Positions 8,551 to 16,936 of a DNA stretch of 64,000 nt are shown in pieces; position 1 is the first letter of the stretch, and each line of letters begins with the position of its first letter. Position numbers and translations under genes: made by a program. The notes under the pieces were generated by a model. The model did no database searches. It worked only from the letters and a program-made list of their open reading frames with translations, and was not told the origin of the DNA. Origin of the DNA: an uncultured Aquimarina sp. (GTDB taxonomy: Bacteria; Bacteroidota; Bacteroidia; Flavobacteriales; Flavobacteriaceae); NCBI GenBank assembly GCA_947502885.1, contig CANNBP010000001.1:124001-188000 (forward strand), in the 5' to 3' direction.

Positions 8551-10638
8551 TTATTTTATAAGGTTTATCTCAACTCGTCTGTTTTGAGCTCTTCCTGCTC
8601 TTGTTTTATTAGTGGTTATTGGTCGATCTTCTCCATAACCAATTGCAGATAACCTAAATTGATCTACTCCTTTTTCTACAAGGTATTTTTTTACAGAATT
8701 AGCTCTAGAATCAGATAATCTTTGATTAAGAGCGTTACTACCAGCACTGTCTGTATGTCCCTCAACAGTAAACTTGGCAGAAGGGTATTCATTTAATATA
8801 TTAACAATACTTTTTAGTACTTCATTTGATTCTGATTTTATGGATGATTTCCCTGAGTCAAAAAGAATAGTTTTCGCATATTCATTAAGCGTTTTTTGTA
8901 CTTCTTCTGTAACCTCTGGTTCTTCAGGACAACCATTATTAGCAACTGTTCCTGCTTCATTAGGACAATTATCATCTTTATCTAACACACCATCTCCATC
9001 AGTATCAGGCCATGGGCATCCATTATTACCTACTTCTCCAGCTTCATTAGGGCATTGATCATCTTTATCTAATACAGTATCCCCATCAGTATCAGGCCAT
9101 GGGCATCCATTATTATCAACTTCTCCTGCTTCTTCTGGACACTTATCATCTTTATCTAATACAGTGTCTCCATCAGTATCAGGCCATGGGCATCCATAAT
9201 TTTCTTCAGGTCCTTTTGTATCTGGGCATTCATCTACCTTATCTAGCACACCGTCTCCATCTTTGTCCTTAGGTCTAGATTGATATACTGGTACTTTAAG
9301 GCCAACATAAACATCTGCAGCTTTGGATTCATCATTAATTAATAGTGATATAATAGAGCCAGAACCAATATAAAGTGGTCCTGCTCTTAATCCAGCACCC
9401 CATTGAAAACCACTATGTTGTACAATACTAATAGGAGAATAAAAACTAAACCATTTACTTTCAAAACGTGGAGTTAATGAAGCTACATTTGCAACTCGAC
9501 TAACATTTGTGTTTGTTCTTTTGGTAAGAGAAACATCAGTATTTAAATTTAAATAGAAGTTTTGGTTGATACTCCAGTCTGCATTTGCATGTAATGCAGT
9601 AGGCAGTATTGCTTTTGTAGAATTTCCTGTACTAATAGTTCTGTAAAAATCACTGATTTCGTCAAGATCACTAATACTTTCAAAAGTGTTTTGATTTAAG
9701 GTATTAGACACATCGTAGCGTTCTTCTATTCCTTTATCATATGATATAGAACCTATATCGGTAATGGATAATCCAAATTTTAATTTGTACTTATTGATAT
9801 CTTTTGGTGTAAAAGTTTGTCCTTTACTATCTGTAGCAACATATTCTTGATAGTTGGGTCTCCACTCATATGTAAATCCTAGGTCTGCCCCAAAGCCACT
9901 AGCTCCTTTTACAAACTCAATGTTGTCTTGATCCTCTTCTAAATTCTCACTATATCCGTAAGCGACCTCTCCTGTGGTCGTTACGCTACCATTTCCAGAA
10001 AGGATTTGATTGGCATTAAAATCAATGGATAGGCTTTTTCCTTGGGCATATGCATTACCTAACCCTTGTAAATATTTAAGAGAAATACCTCCTTTTAAGA
10101 AGTGTTGTTTCTTATCCATTAAAATTCTTGCGTAAGATACACCGAATTCACCCCAGGCATGAGTAGAAAGAGAAGCATCACCCTCATTAACACTAAAATC
10201 ACCATTTTCCCCAAAATCATCGATCAAATTTTCTAATGACCCTCCATTTATATCATTTATAGAGTAAAACGCTCGTGCTCTTGTAAATATCGCAATAGAA
10301 TTTTTTCTATTAATATTAAACATAAAAGCAGGCCCTAAAATATCTACATTTCCAACAATACTATTTTTGTCTTTAGAAAATGTTTTTGCATCATCCTCAA
10401 AATCATAATCACTTTTTATTAGCTCACTAAATTTCACTCCGTAATAATCATTACTAGCAAAAACGCTTGCGCCAATTAAGTTGATATCTGTCTTAAATCG
10501 AGAATCTACAATATTTGCAGGGTTATTTATTACACTATGTACACCGCTGTAGTTATCGGTTAAAAATCCAATATAAGATTGAGATTTTGCTGTTGCTATA
10601 CATAGGAATAGCAAAAGTAGGAATAAGTTTTTTTTCAT
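8551..10638 (-). CDS. OmpA-family outer membrane protein with DUF5723-like barrel and thrombospondin type 3 repeats
   Basis: The 695-residue product has a signal peptide (about 1-19). A large N-terminal region (20-425) resembles the DUF5723 type of Bacteroidota beta-barrel protein, opening with SYIGFLTDNYSGVHSVINNPA. Then come calcium-binding thrombospondin type 3 repeats rich in DxDGDxxxDxxDxCP (about 430-565), with a 29-residue unit repeated almost exactly. The C-terminal OmpA domain (about 580-695) has ILFDSGKSSIK, VEGHTDSAGS and LSDSRANSVKKYL, the peptidoglycan-binding signature. The protein probably anchors the outer membrane to peptidoglycan through a rigid Ca2+-binding stalk. A TAnnTTTG box lies about 30 nt upstream. 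A second OmpA-domain gene lies upstream on the same strand, separated by a terminator, so it is a separate unit. Confidence 0.9.
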   Translation of the reverse strand: MKKNLFLLLLFLCIATAKSQSYIGFLTDNYSGVHSVINNPANIVDSRFKTDINLIGASVFASNDYYGVKFSELIKSDYDFEDDAKTFSKDKNSIVGNVDILGPAFMFNINRKNSIAIFTRARAFYSINDINGGSLENLIDDFGENGDFSVNEGDASLSTHAWGEFGVSYARILMDKKQHFLKGGISLKYLQGLGNAYAQGKSLSIDFNANQILSGNGSVTTTGEVAYGYSENLEEDQDNIEFVKGASGFGADLGFTYEWRPNYQEYVATDSKGQTFTPKDINKYKLKFGLSITDIGSISYDKGIEERYDVSNTLNQNTFESISDLDEISDFYRTISTGNSTKAILPTALHANADWSINQNFYLNLNTDVSLTKRTNTNVSRVANVASLTPRFESKWFSFYSPISIVQHSGFQWGAGLRAGPLYIGSGSIISLLINDESKAADVYVGLKVPVYQSRPKDKDGDGVLDKVDECPDTKGPEENYGCPWPDTDGDTVLDKDDKCPEEAGEVDNNGCPWPDTDGDTVLDKDDQCPNEAGEVGNNGCPWPDTDGDGVLDKDDNCPNEAGTVANNGCPEEPEVTEEVQKTLNEYAKTILFDSGKSSIKSESNEVLKSIVNILNEYPSAKFTVEGHTDSAGSNALNQRLSDSRANSVKKYLVEKGVDQFRLSAIGYGEDRPITTNKTRAGRAQNRRVEINLIK
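8930..9265 (-). repeat. Tandem 87-bp repeats encoding thrombospondin type 3 units
   Basis: Inside the OmpA-family gene, the landmark CATGGGCATCCAT recurs at 9011, 9098 and 9185, giving an exact 87-bp period (29 residues). Each unit encodes a CPWPDTDGDxVLDKDDxCP motif. Flanking, more diverged units extend the array at both ends. Confidence 0.85.
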
Positions 10639-10666
10639 TTTATTGATTTAGGTTTTTATGGTATGT

Positions 10667-10674
10667 CAAAGATA
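10667..10674 (-). promoter_or_regulatory. Candidate -7 promoter box (TATCTTTG) for the OmpA/TSP3 gene
   Basis: Read on the minus strand this is TATCTTTG, an exact TAnnTTTG match, 28 nt before the ATG. It sits inside the small inverted repeat GGTAT-N7-ATACC (10660-10676). No -33 box was found at standard spacing. Confidence 0.3.
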
Positions 10675-10723
10675 CCAGTTTTTTTTATTTTAAGAGTTTT
10701 TTTAGATTTCATAATAACACAAA

Positions 10724-10753
10724 AAAAGACCGTTCAATAATGAACGGTCTTTT
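10724..10753 (-). terminator. Rho-independent terminator of the OmpA lipoprotein gene
   Basis: A 13-bp stem (10724-10736 with 10741-10753, core GACCGTTCA) and 4-nt loop lie directly past the stop of the upstream OmpA gene. A minus-strand T run follows. Confidence 0.85.
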
Positions 10754-10776
10754 GTAATTATGTTAAGAAGAGTATA

Positions 10777-11646
10777 TTAGTTACCTCCTCCTTGAGTTGC
10801 TTTTTTCATACCATCTTCGATCATATTATAAAATTGATCAAGTTTTGGTAACACAACAATTCTAGTACGTCTATTCTTTGCACGGTTTGCAGAGTTGCTA
10901 TTATCAGAAATAGGAACATAATAACTTCTACCAGCAGCAGTCATACGTTTTGGATCTACTTTGAAATCTTTTTGAAGAACTCTTACAACAGCAGTAGCAC
11001 GTTTAACACTCAAATCCCAGTTATCTAAAAGTACTTTACTTTTATAAGGAACATTATCAGTGTGTCCTTCAACTAAAAATTCGATATCCGGCTTATCATT
11101 TACTACTTTTGCAACTTTACCTAATACTTCACGAGCTCTTGCTGAAACATTGTAGCTTCCACTTTTGAAAAGAAGTTTGTCAGAAATTGAAACATAAACC
11201 ACTCCTTTTTCTACATTAATTTCAATGTCCTCATCAGCCAAATTTCCTAAGGCACCTTTAAGACTTGTTACTAATGCAAGAGTTACAGAATCCTTTTTTG
11301 TAATGGCATCTTGCATTGTTCTTATTTGCATATCCTTTTCTTTGATACTCTCTAAGGATTTTTCCAAATTTTCTGCCTCTTTAGCAGATAAGGTAGCCAA
11401 ATTACCTACATTATTTAATAAAGCAGAGTTTTGGTTTTTTAAATTTGATACTTGATCTTGTAATACTTTAAGTTGTGAAGTTGAACTAGCTTTTTCTTCT
11501 AAGCAACTATTTAATTTTACCGTTGCGCTGTTTAATAAATCTTCAGTTTCTTTTTTCTTGGCCTCTAACTCTGCATATTTCTTTTGTGAAACACATGAAG
11601 AGAATAAAATAGCTAAAGAAGCCCCAATAATCATTACTTTTTTCAT
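10777..11646 (-). CDS. OmpA/MotB-domain lipoprotein with coiled coil
   Basis: The 289-residue product begins with a lipoprotein signal (MKKVMIIGASLAILFSSC; lipidated Cys about 18). A long coiled coil (about 20-125) is rich in Lys, Glu and heptad leucines. The C-terminal OmpA/MotB peptidoglycan-binding domain (about 150-265) shows LLFKSGSYNVSARAREVL, VEGHTDNVPY, LSVKRATAVVRVL and AAGRSYYVPI. It probably tethers the outer membrane to the cell wall from the periplasmic side. The layout resembles other flavobacterial OmpA lipoproteins with an N-terminal coiled coil. A strong terminator follows it, so it is monocistronic. Confidence 0.9.
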   Translation of the reverse strand: MKKVMIIGASLAILFSSCVSQKKYAELEAKKKETEDLLNSATVKLNSCLEEKASSTSQLKVLQDQVSNLKNQNSALLNNVGNLATLSAKEAENLEKSLESIKEKDMQIRTMQDAITKKDSVTLALVTSLKGALGNLADEDIEINVEKGVVYVSISDKLLFKSGSYNVSARAREVLGKVAKVVNDKPDIEFLVEGHTDNVPYKSKVLLDNWDLSVKRATAVVRVLQKDFKVDPKRMTAAGRSYYVPISDNSNSANRAKNRRTRIVVLPKLDQFYNMIEDGMKKATQGGGN

Positions 11647-11749
11647 CAGAAAATTTGTTTTAGTCTTTTGTTGTTGTGGTTATATAACTCAAAATTATTA
11701 AAAATGTGACGTTTTATAAGGTCGTTAACAATAATTTATTATATGGATT

Positions 11750-12742
11750 TTATAATTGTGTAAAATGTCTACGTTTTAAAATGAAATATTGCCATACAAC
11801 GGAAAAAAGGGAATAATATTTCCCTTTCTTAGAAAGTTTTTTACGTTTTTTTACAAATGAGTAAAAATTAGCATAAAAATCGATGTGTGCTTTAAAAATA
11901 GCTATAAAATGAGAGCTTTTTCCTTGGACAATGAAACGTAAAGCTGCAATGCCATCCAAGATCATTCTTAGAAATAATAACCACCAAACTTGATATCCAG
12001 GTACATTTTTAAGAAGAAGATATAGACTATTTCTAAAGTTTAAAAATGTCTTTTTTGGATTCATTGTATCTAGAGTAGCTCCTCCTAAATGATATATAAC
12101 AGATGAGCCTTCATACATTATTTTATATTCATGATTTTGTATCCTCCAGCATAAATCGATTTCTTCTTGATGAGCAAAAAAGTCTTCATCTAATTTACCA
12201 ACTTCTTCAAATACACGTTTCCGAATAAATAGACAAGCTCCACTTGCCCAAAAAATTGAAGTTGTATCGTTGTATTGACCATTATCTTTTTCTAAGGTTT
12301 CAAAAATTCGCCCTCTACAATATGGATATCCTAATTTGTCAATATAGCCACCCGCAGCTCCGGCATATTCGAAATGAGTTTTCTTTTTAAAATCAAGAAT
12401 TTTTGGTTGTACAGCTGCTACTTCTTCGTGATTCTTAAAAATATTTACTATCGGAGAAAGCCAATTTTCGGTTACTTCTACATCACTATTAAGTAGGCAA
12501 TAAATATCAGCATCTATTTTAGCCAAAGCCTCGTTATAGCCTCTTGCATATCCACCATTACTCTCATTTTGGACAACAACAACTTCGGGAAAAAATTGTT
12601 GAACAAAACTAATAGAATCATCCGAAGATGCATTATCGGCAAGATATACCGTAGCTTCTTTAGAAAAGTTAACAACTGAAGGCATAAATTGCTCCAATAG
12701 CAACCTTCCATTCCAATTTAATATGACAACTGCAATTTTCAC
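11750..12742 (-). CDS. Family 2 glycosyltransferase
   Basis: The 330-residue GT-A fold enzyme starts with the family 2 signature (AVVILNWNGRLLLEQFMPS, about 3-21). It contains ADNASSDDS, NGGYARGYN and a nucleotide/metal-binding LLNSDVEV (DxD-like), then the acceptor-side WASGACLFIRKRVFEEVG and FAHQEEIDLCWR (ED box). The C-terminal third has a hydrophobic stretch (WWLLFLRMILDGIAALRFI), probably a membrane-associated helix. It transfers a sugar from a nucleotide donor, most likely to a polysaccharide, lipid or cell-surface glycan; the sugar and acceptor cannot be read. The ATG at 12742 places the beta-1 strand at the N-terminus as expected. It is upstream of no obvious glycan cluster. Confidence 0.9.
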   Translation of the reverse strand: MKIAVVILNWNGRLLLEQFMPSVVNFSKEATVYLADNASSDDSISFVQQFFPEVVVVQNESNGGYARGYNEALAKIDADIYCLLNSDVEVTENWLSPIVNIFKNHEEVAAVQPKILDFKKKTHFEYAGAAGGYIDKLGYPYCRGRIFETLEKDNGQYNDTTSIFWASGACLFIRKRVFEEVGKLDEDFFAHQEEIDLCWRIQNHEYKIMYEGSSVIYHLGGATLDTMNPKKTFLNFRNSLYLLLKNVPGYQVWWLLFLRMILDGIAALRFIVQGKSSHFIAIFKAHIDFYANFYSFVKKRKKLSKKGKYYSLFSVVWQYFILKRRHFTQL

Positions 12743-12855
12743 GGCTGCAAAGTAAAGAAGTTTGTTTCGATTATGGGATATCTAGATCGATATATTTTTA
12801 ATGAATATAATTGCAATCATAATTTCTCAATAAAATGCATTAAACAGTTTTTTAA

Positions 12856-13308
12856 TTAATGTTTAACTGTATAATTGGGTATATTTTTTAAGAAATTATA
12901 CTGATTATCTGTATAATTCATTTGGCAATAATAATGAGCAAGCCCATTTGTAATCATTAAATAATCAGCGTTTAAAGCAAGGTTATATCGTGCAATTTGG
13001 TCAAAAACTTCTTGTGTAATGTGTACATTAGCAGATTTACATTCTACAATAAGAAAAATACTCCCATCTGAGTTATATATGATGATATCGTATCTTTTAT
13101 TTAAACCATTTACTTTTACAAGTTTTTCAACATTGATTAAGCTTTCTGGGTACTTTTTTTCTTCGATAAGAAAATTTAGAGTATGTTGTCGTACCCATTC
13201 TTCTGGTGTAAGAACTACAAACTTTTTACGAATCCTGTCAAAAATAGAAACTTTATTTTCGCTATTTTTGAACCTGAACCGATACTCGGGAAAGTTAAGC
13301 TTTTGCAT
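12856..13308 (-). CDS. Orphan HsdR_N-like PD-(D/E)xK nuclease-domain protein beside holA
   Basis: The 150-residue protein resembles the N-terminal domain of type I restriction subunit HsdR, with no helicase part. The PD-(D/E)xK site is intact: Asp74 in KRYDIIIY, Glu89 and Lys91 in LIVECKS, and the accessory QxxxY motif as QIARY (104-108). Glu36 in TPEEWVRQ is the likely first acidic residue. No HsdM or HsdS gene is present, so this is not a restriction system. It is divergent from holA with 26 nt between the start codons, a neighbourhood I recall as common in Bacteroidota. This suggests a DNA maintenance role, which is inference. It is soluble and probably cytoplasmic. Confidence 0.85.
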   Translation of the reverse strand: MQKLNFPEYRFRFKNSENKVSIFDRIRKKFVVLTPEEWVRQHTLNFLIEEKKYPESLINVEKLVKVNGLNKRYDIIIYNSDGSIFLIVECKSANVHITQEVFDQIARYNLALNADYLMITNGLAHYYCQMNYTDNQYNFLKNIPNYTVKH

Positions 13309-13334
13309 AACACAAATTTGATGATTTTTTCTGA

Positions 13335-14339
13335 ATGGATGAAGTAAAACAGATAGTAAGCGATATAAAAAATGGAAATATTAAGCCTATATATTTTCTT
13401 ATGGGTGAAGAACCGTATTATATTGACCGAATTTCGGAGTATATAGATAAAAACGTACTTGCAGAAGAAGAGAAGGGCTTTAATCAAATGGTACTCTATG
13501 GACGTGATGTTAGTATCGACGATATTGTTTCTAATGCTAAACGTTTTCCTATGATGGCAGAACGACAAGTTGTTATAGTAAAAGAAGCACAAGAATTATC
13601 AAGAACTATTGAGAAATTAGTTGATTATGCAGAAAACCCTCAACCTTCTACTGTATTGGTTGTATGTTATAAGTATAAAAAAATTGATAAAAGAAAGAAG
13701 TTATATAAGGTGGTTGCTAAGAATGGAATCATTTTTGAAAGTAAAAAATTGTATGAAAACCAAGTTGCTGATTGGATAAAGAGAGTTTTGGCAGGAGCAA
13801 AATATGCTATAGAACCTAAAGCTTCTCAAATGTTAGTCGAGTTTTTGGGCACAGATCTAGGTAAGATTAATAATGAGTTAGAAAAATTAAAATTGATTAT
13901 ACCTTCTGGATCGCAAATAACGGCTAATCATATAGAGGAGAATATTGGTATAAGTAAGGACTTTAATAATTTTGAACTTAGAAAAGCTATCGGAATTAAA
14001 GATAGTATAAAAGCACATCGTATAATTAATTATTTTGCACAAAATCCAAAAGATAATCCTCTTGTAGTAACCATTTCTCTGTTGTACAGTTATTTTTCTC
14101 AAGTATTACAATATCATGGTTTGCCTGATAAATCACAACGTAGTGTGGCTACGGCACTTAAAATAAACCCTTATTTTGTTAAAGATTATTCTGAAGCAGC
14201 AAATAATTACCCTATGAAAAAGGTTAGTGGTATTATTGCTCATCTAAGAGAAGCTGATATAAAGAGTAAAGGAGTAGGAGCGGCTAATCTTCCGCAAGGA
14301 GATATTTTAAAAGAGCTTTTAGTAAAGATAATGAGGTAA
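13335..14339 (+). CDS. holA: DNA polymerase III delta subunit
   Basis: The 334-residue clamp-loader subunit opens sliding clamps for DNA polymerase III. The N-terminal domain shows KPIYFLMGEEPYYIDRISEYI (about 17-37) and a run of DnaA-like AAA+ fold strands (VVCYKYKKIDKRKKLYK), with no functional Walker A, as expected for delta. The C-terminal collar domain (about 215-334) contains FELRKAIGIKDSIKAHRII and LLYSYFSQVLQYH, typical of HolA. Length fits the family. The ATG at 13335 is 26 nt from the divergent HsdR_N-like gene. It appears to be a single-gene unit followed by an acetyltransferase 53 nt downstream. Confidence 0.93.
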   Translation: MDEVKQIVSDIKNGNIKPIYFLMGEEPYYIDRISEYIDKNVLAEEEKGFNQMVLYGRDVSIDDIVSNAKRFPMMAERQVVIVKEAQELSRTIEKLVDYAENPQPSTVLVVCYKYKKIDKRKKLYKVVAKNGIIFESKKLYENQVADWIKRVLAGAKYAIEPKASQMLVEFLGTDLGKINNELEKLKLIIPSGSQITANHIEENIGISKDFNNFELRKAIGIKDSIKAHRIINYFAQNPKDNPLVVTISLLYSYFSQVLQYHGLPDKSQRSVATALKINPYFVKDYSEAANNYPMKKVSGIIAHLREADIKSKGVGAANLPQGDILKELLVKIMR

Positions 14340-14392
14340 TTGATATCATTTTATTTCATTTTTGTTTTATAGTTTATCATAAATTAATCCAC

Positions 14393-14938
14393 ATGAATAT
14401 TTCTATCAGAGAAATGAAAACTGATGATGTTTCATTGGTACTAGATTATTTTTATAATGCCACTCCGGCATACCTAAATGGTATGGGAGCAGATAAACAG
14501 AAACTTCCTAACCGTAAGGAATGGGAAGAAAAGCTTTATAAAGAATTAGGTGTTCCCATTCACGAAAAAAAGATGTATTATATCATTTGGGTGCTTGATG
14601 GAGTTGCTGTTGGTCACTCTAACATAAATAATATAGTTTTTGGTAAAACTGCGTCAATGCATTTACATTTATGGAAAAATGATAGGAGACAAAGAGGAAT
14701 TGGTACTAGTTTTTTAAATCAGACTTTACCATTATATTTTTCGAACTTTGAATTAAAAAAGTTAATTTGTGAACCCTATGCATTGAATCCTGCACCAAAT
14801 AAAACACTTCTCAAAATCGGATTTAAATTCATACGAAACTATATGACAACCCCAGGTTTTATTAATTTTTATCAATCTGTGAATCAGTATGAAATTACAA
14901 GAAATGGATTTGATGAAGTTTTTAAAACAAGATATTGA
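14393..14938 (+). CDS. GNAT-family N-acetyltransferase
   Basis: The 181-residue product looks like a GCN5-related acetyltransferase. The N-terminus (ISIREMKTDDVSLVLDYF) matches the first strand and helix. A central strand (MHLHLWKNDRRQRGIGTSFL) carries the RRQRGIG acetyl-CoA pyrophosphate-binding turn (Q/RxxGxG/A). A late segment reads LNPAPNKTLLKIGFKFI. The acceptor is unknown; small-molecule amines, peptides and antibiotics are possible in this family. It follows holA on the same strand and converges on the Lrp gene, with 29 nt between the stops. Confidence 0.83.
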   Translation: MNISIREMKTDDVSLVLDYFYNATPAYLNGMGADKQKLPNRKEWEEKLYKELGVPIHEKKMYYIIWVLDGVAVGHSNINNIVFGKTASMHLHLWKNDRRQRGIGTSFLNQTLPLYFSNFELKKLICEPYALNPAPNKTLLKIGFKFIRNYMTTPGFINFYQSVNQYEITRNGFDEVFKTRY

Positions 14939-14967
14939 CATAATAAAGTATCAAGTAGGTAATATAC

Positions 14968-15423
14968 TTATGGTATCGGTATATAAGAAAACCCTTTTAC
15001 CTCTGTCATTACAAAAGAACTTTGTACTTTGGATATGTTTTCTAAAGATGCCAATTTGTTTGATAAAAACTGTTGGTATTGCTCCATATCTTCGGTATAA
15101 ATTTTAATTAAGTAATCAAACATACCGGCAACATGATAGCATTCTATAACTTCAGGAAATTGTTGTATGTCTTTTTCAAACTTCTTTAAAAAATCAGTTT
15201 GATGAAGGTTTAATGTTACATTACAAAAAACCATAAGTTGTAACCCTACTTTTTTACGATCTAGTATTGCTTTGTACGATGTTATTAATCCTTCTTTTTC
15301 CAATTTTTTTACACGATCAAAAATGGGAGTTGTAGTAAGATGCAGTCGTTCTGCAATTTCCTTGATTGTTATTTTACCATCTTTTTGCAACAGATGTAGA
15401 ATCTGCTTATCGATCTTATCCAT
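14968..15423 (-). CDS. Lrp/AsnC-family transcriptional regulator
   Basis: The 151-residue product has an N-terminal winged helix-turn-helix (DKIDKQILHLLQKDGKITIKE, then LTTTPIFDRVKKLEKEGLI) and a C-terminal RAM ligand-binding domain (about 65-150) with VIECYHVAGMFDYLIKIY. Family members form octamers and respond to amino acids. It is divergent from the PLP-dependent lyase gene at 15619, over 195 nt containing ATTCTTT half sites. This arrangement resembles the mdeR-mdeA pair for methionine gamma-lyase in pseudomonads, so sulfur amino acid sensing is a reasonable inference. Confidence 0.92.
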   Translation of the reverse strand: MDKIDKQILHLLQKDGKITIKEIAERLHLTTTPIFDRVKKLEKEGLITSYKAILDRKKVGLQLMVFCNVTLNLHQTDFLKKFEKDIQQFPEVIECYHVAGMFDYLIKIYTEDMEQYQQFLSNKLASLENISKVQSSFVMTEVKGFSYIPIP

Positions 15424-15460
15424 ACTATTTTTCTTAAAACGAAGTGTTATTTATTATTTT

Positions 15461-15540
15461 AAAGAATAAAATTCTTTTTAAAGCTAAAATACTAATAATA
15501 TATTCTTAATATATGCGTATTGTTGGATTTTTATTCTTTA
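15461..15540. promoter_or_regulatory. Candidate Lrp operator: AAAGAAT/ATTCTTT dyad plus a distal half site
   Basis: AAAGAAT-AAA-ATTCTTT (15461-15477) is a perfect 7-bp dyad with a 3-nt centre, and ATTCTTTA recurs at 15533-15540. Both lie between the divergent Lrp gene and the lyase gene. Lrp-family sites are AT-rich dyads, so this fits. Low sequence complexity makes chance occurrence possible. Confidence 0.35.
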
Positions 15541-15560
15541 AGGTTTAATTTTATCCAAGC

Positions 15561-15581
15561 AGGAATCAGGAACTGATTTCT
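15561..15581 (+). other. Short hairpin in the 5' leader of the lyase gene
   Basis: GGAATCAG (15562-15569) pairs with CTGATTTC (15573-15580) around a GAA loop, with one G-U pair, and one extra A-T pair closes the base. It lies about 40 nt before the start codon. It matches no riboswitch that I recognise and may be incidental. Confidence 0.25.
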
Positions 15582-15618
15582 TGTATTCGATTGATTTTTA
15601 ACTAATTATTAGAGCAAG

Positions 15619-16869
15619 ATGAGCGCATATGACTTTAACCCAGAAAGCTTAATGATGACTTATGGTTATAAGCCTGAGTTATCAGAAGGAGCAATAAAAT
15701 GTCCAATTTTTCAAACATCAACCTTTGTTTTTAAAACAGCCGAAGAAGGAAAAGCATTTTTTGAGTTAGCGTATGGTTTAAGAGAGAAGTCACCAAAAGA
15801 AGAGCTTGGCCTTATCTATAGCAGAATTAATAATCCAAATCTTGAAATTCTAGAAAACCGTTTATGTTTATGGGATAAAGCAGATGATTGTGCTGTTTTT
15901 GAAAGTGGAATGTCCGCAATTAGTACCGTATTGTTAGAGTTTCTAAAACCAGGTGACCTATTAGTATATAGTAATCCGTTATATGGAGGGACAGATCATT
16001 TTATACAACATTTCTTAGATAAAATAGGAGTGCATACAATTGGTGTGATGCCCAATCAAAGTATTGAAGAAGTACATGAGTTAATCGAAAAATCGGGTAA
16101 GGCGGATAGACTAGCAATGATTTATCTAGAAACTCCGGCAAACCCTACCAATCATATTATTGATATTGAGGGATTTGCTAACATGGCTAGTTCGTATAGT
16201 ACAGATGATAAGAAAGTTTTGGTAGCGGTAGATAATACCTATATGGGACCATTGTGGCAACATCCTTTGCAATGTGGGGCTGATTTGGTGCTGTATTCTG
16301 CAACAAAATATATAGGTGGGCATAGCGACCTTATTGCAGGTGCTGTTTTAGGAAATAAAGATTTAATGATACGAGTGAAAACCTTACGTACATTTTTGGG
16401 TAATATGGTAAGTCCACATACAGCTTGGCTAATGCTTAGAAGTCTTGAAACATTAAAGGTAAGAATGGATCAGCAAACAGAAAATGCCCAAATCGTGGCT
16501 GATTACTTAATGACACACGCTAAAGTTAAAAAAGTATATTATTTGGGAGTGCTAGAAGAGGGAACTAAGGGATATGAAACTTATAAAAAACAATGTTCTG
16601 CTCCTGGTGCAATGGTGTCTTTTGATATTAAAGGAGGAGAAAAGGAGGCGTTTAAGTTTCTAAATAATTTAAAATTAGTAAAACTAGCAGTTAGTTTAGG
16701 AAGTACAGAGAGTTTGGCAGAGCACCCAAAAACTATGACTCATGCTGGTGTAGAAGAAAAGCAACGAGAGCAAATGGATATTACAGATCAATTGGTTAGG
16801 TTGTCTATTGGTGTTGAGCATTCTAAAGATTTATTATGGGATATAGAACAAGCTTTAGAAAAAGTATAG
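15619..16869 (+). CDS. Cystathionine/methionine gamma-lyase family PLP enzyme (methionine gamma-lyase candidate)
   Basis: The 416-residue Cys/Met metabolism enzyme has SRINNPNLEILENRL (68-82), ESGMSAIS (95-102), the PLP-phosphate-binding LYGGT (121-125), VDNTYMGPLWQHPL with the PLP-pyridine Asp205, and the Schiff-base lysine in SATKYIGGHSD (Lys230). Family members eliminate or exchange thiols at the beta or gamma carbon of Cys, Met, homocysteine or cystathionine. The divergent Lrp gene favours methionine gamma-lyase, which makes methanethiol, 2-oxobutyrate and ammonia. However, the Cys that promotes this activity in well-studied enzymes (LYGCT) is Gly124 here, as in gamma-lyases and synthases, so the substrate is uncertain. 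An insertion near 50-65 (YGLREKSPKEELG) is longer than in E. coli relatives. A terminator follows. Confidence 0.88.
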   Translation: MSAYDFNPESLMMTYGYKPELSEGAIKCPIFQTSTFVFKTAEEGKAFFELAYGLREKSPKEELGLIYSRINNPNLEILENRLCLWDKADDCAVFESGMSAISTVLLEFLKPGDLLVYSNPLYGGTDHFIQHFLDKIGVHTIGVMPNQSIEEVHELIEKSGKADRLAMIYLETPANPTNHIIDIEGFANMASSYSTDDKKVLVAVDNTYMGPLWQHPLQCGADLVLYSATKYIGGHSDLIAGAVLGNKDLMIRVKTLRTFLGNMVSPHTAWLMLRSLETLKVRMDQQTENAQIVADYLMTHAKVKKVYYLGVLEEGTKGYETYKKQCSAPGAMVSFDIKGGEKEAFKFLNNLKLVKLAVSLGSTESLAEHPKTMTHAGVEEKQREQMDITDQLVRLSIGVEHSKDLLWDIEQALEKV

Positions 16870-16909
16870 TAAAATATTTATTTGTTGTTTTAGATATCTA
16901 TTTGGTTGC

Positions 16910-16936
16910 AGGGATTGTTATTTGATAACAATCCCT
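16910..16936. terminator. Terminator between the lyase and DUF4386 genes
   Basis: A perfect 12-bp stem (16910-16921 with 16925-16936, core GGGATTGTTA) has a 3-nt loop and a T-rich plus-strand tail. It overlaps the stop codon of the convergent DUF4386 gene. Confidence 0.8.

Noticed and set aside
12856..13308. Type I restriction system
   Set aside because: Only an HsdR N-terminal-like domain is present. There is no helicase part, no HsdM and no HsdS nearby, so this is not a restriction-modification locus.
15541..15618. SAM riboswitch upstream of the lyase gene
   Set aside because: Only a single short hairpin with a G-U pair is visible; no conserved SAM-I, SAM-II or similar core was recognised.
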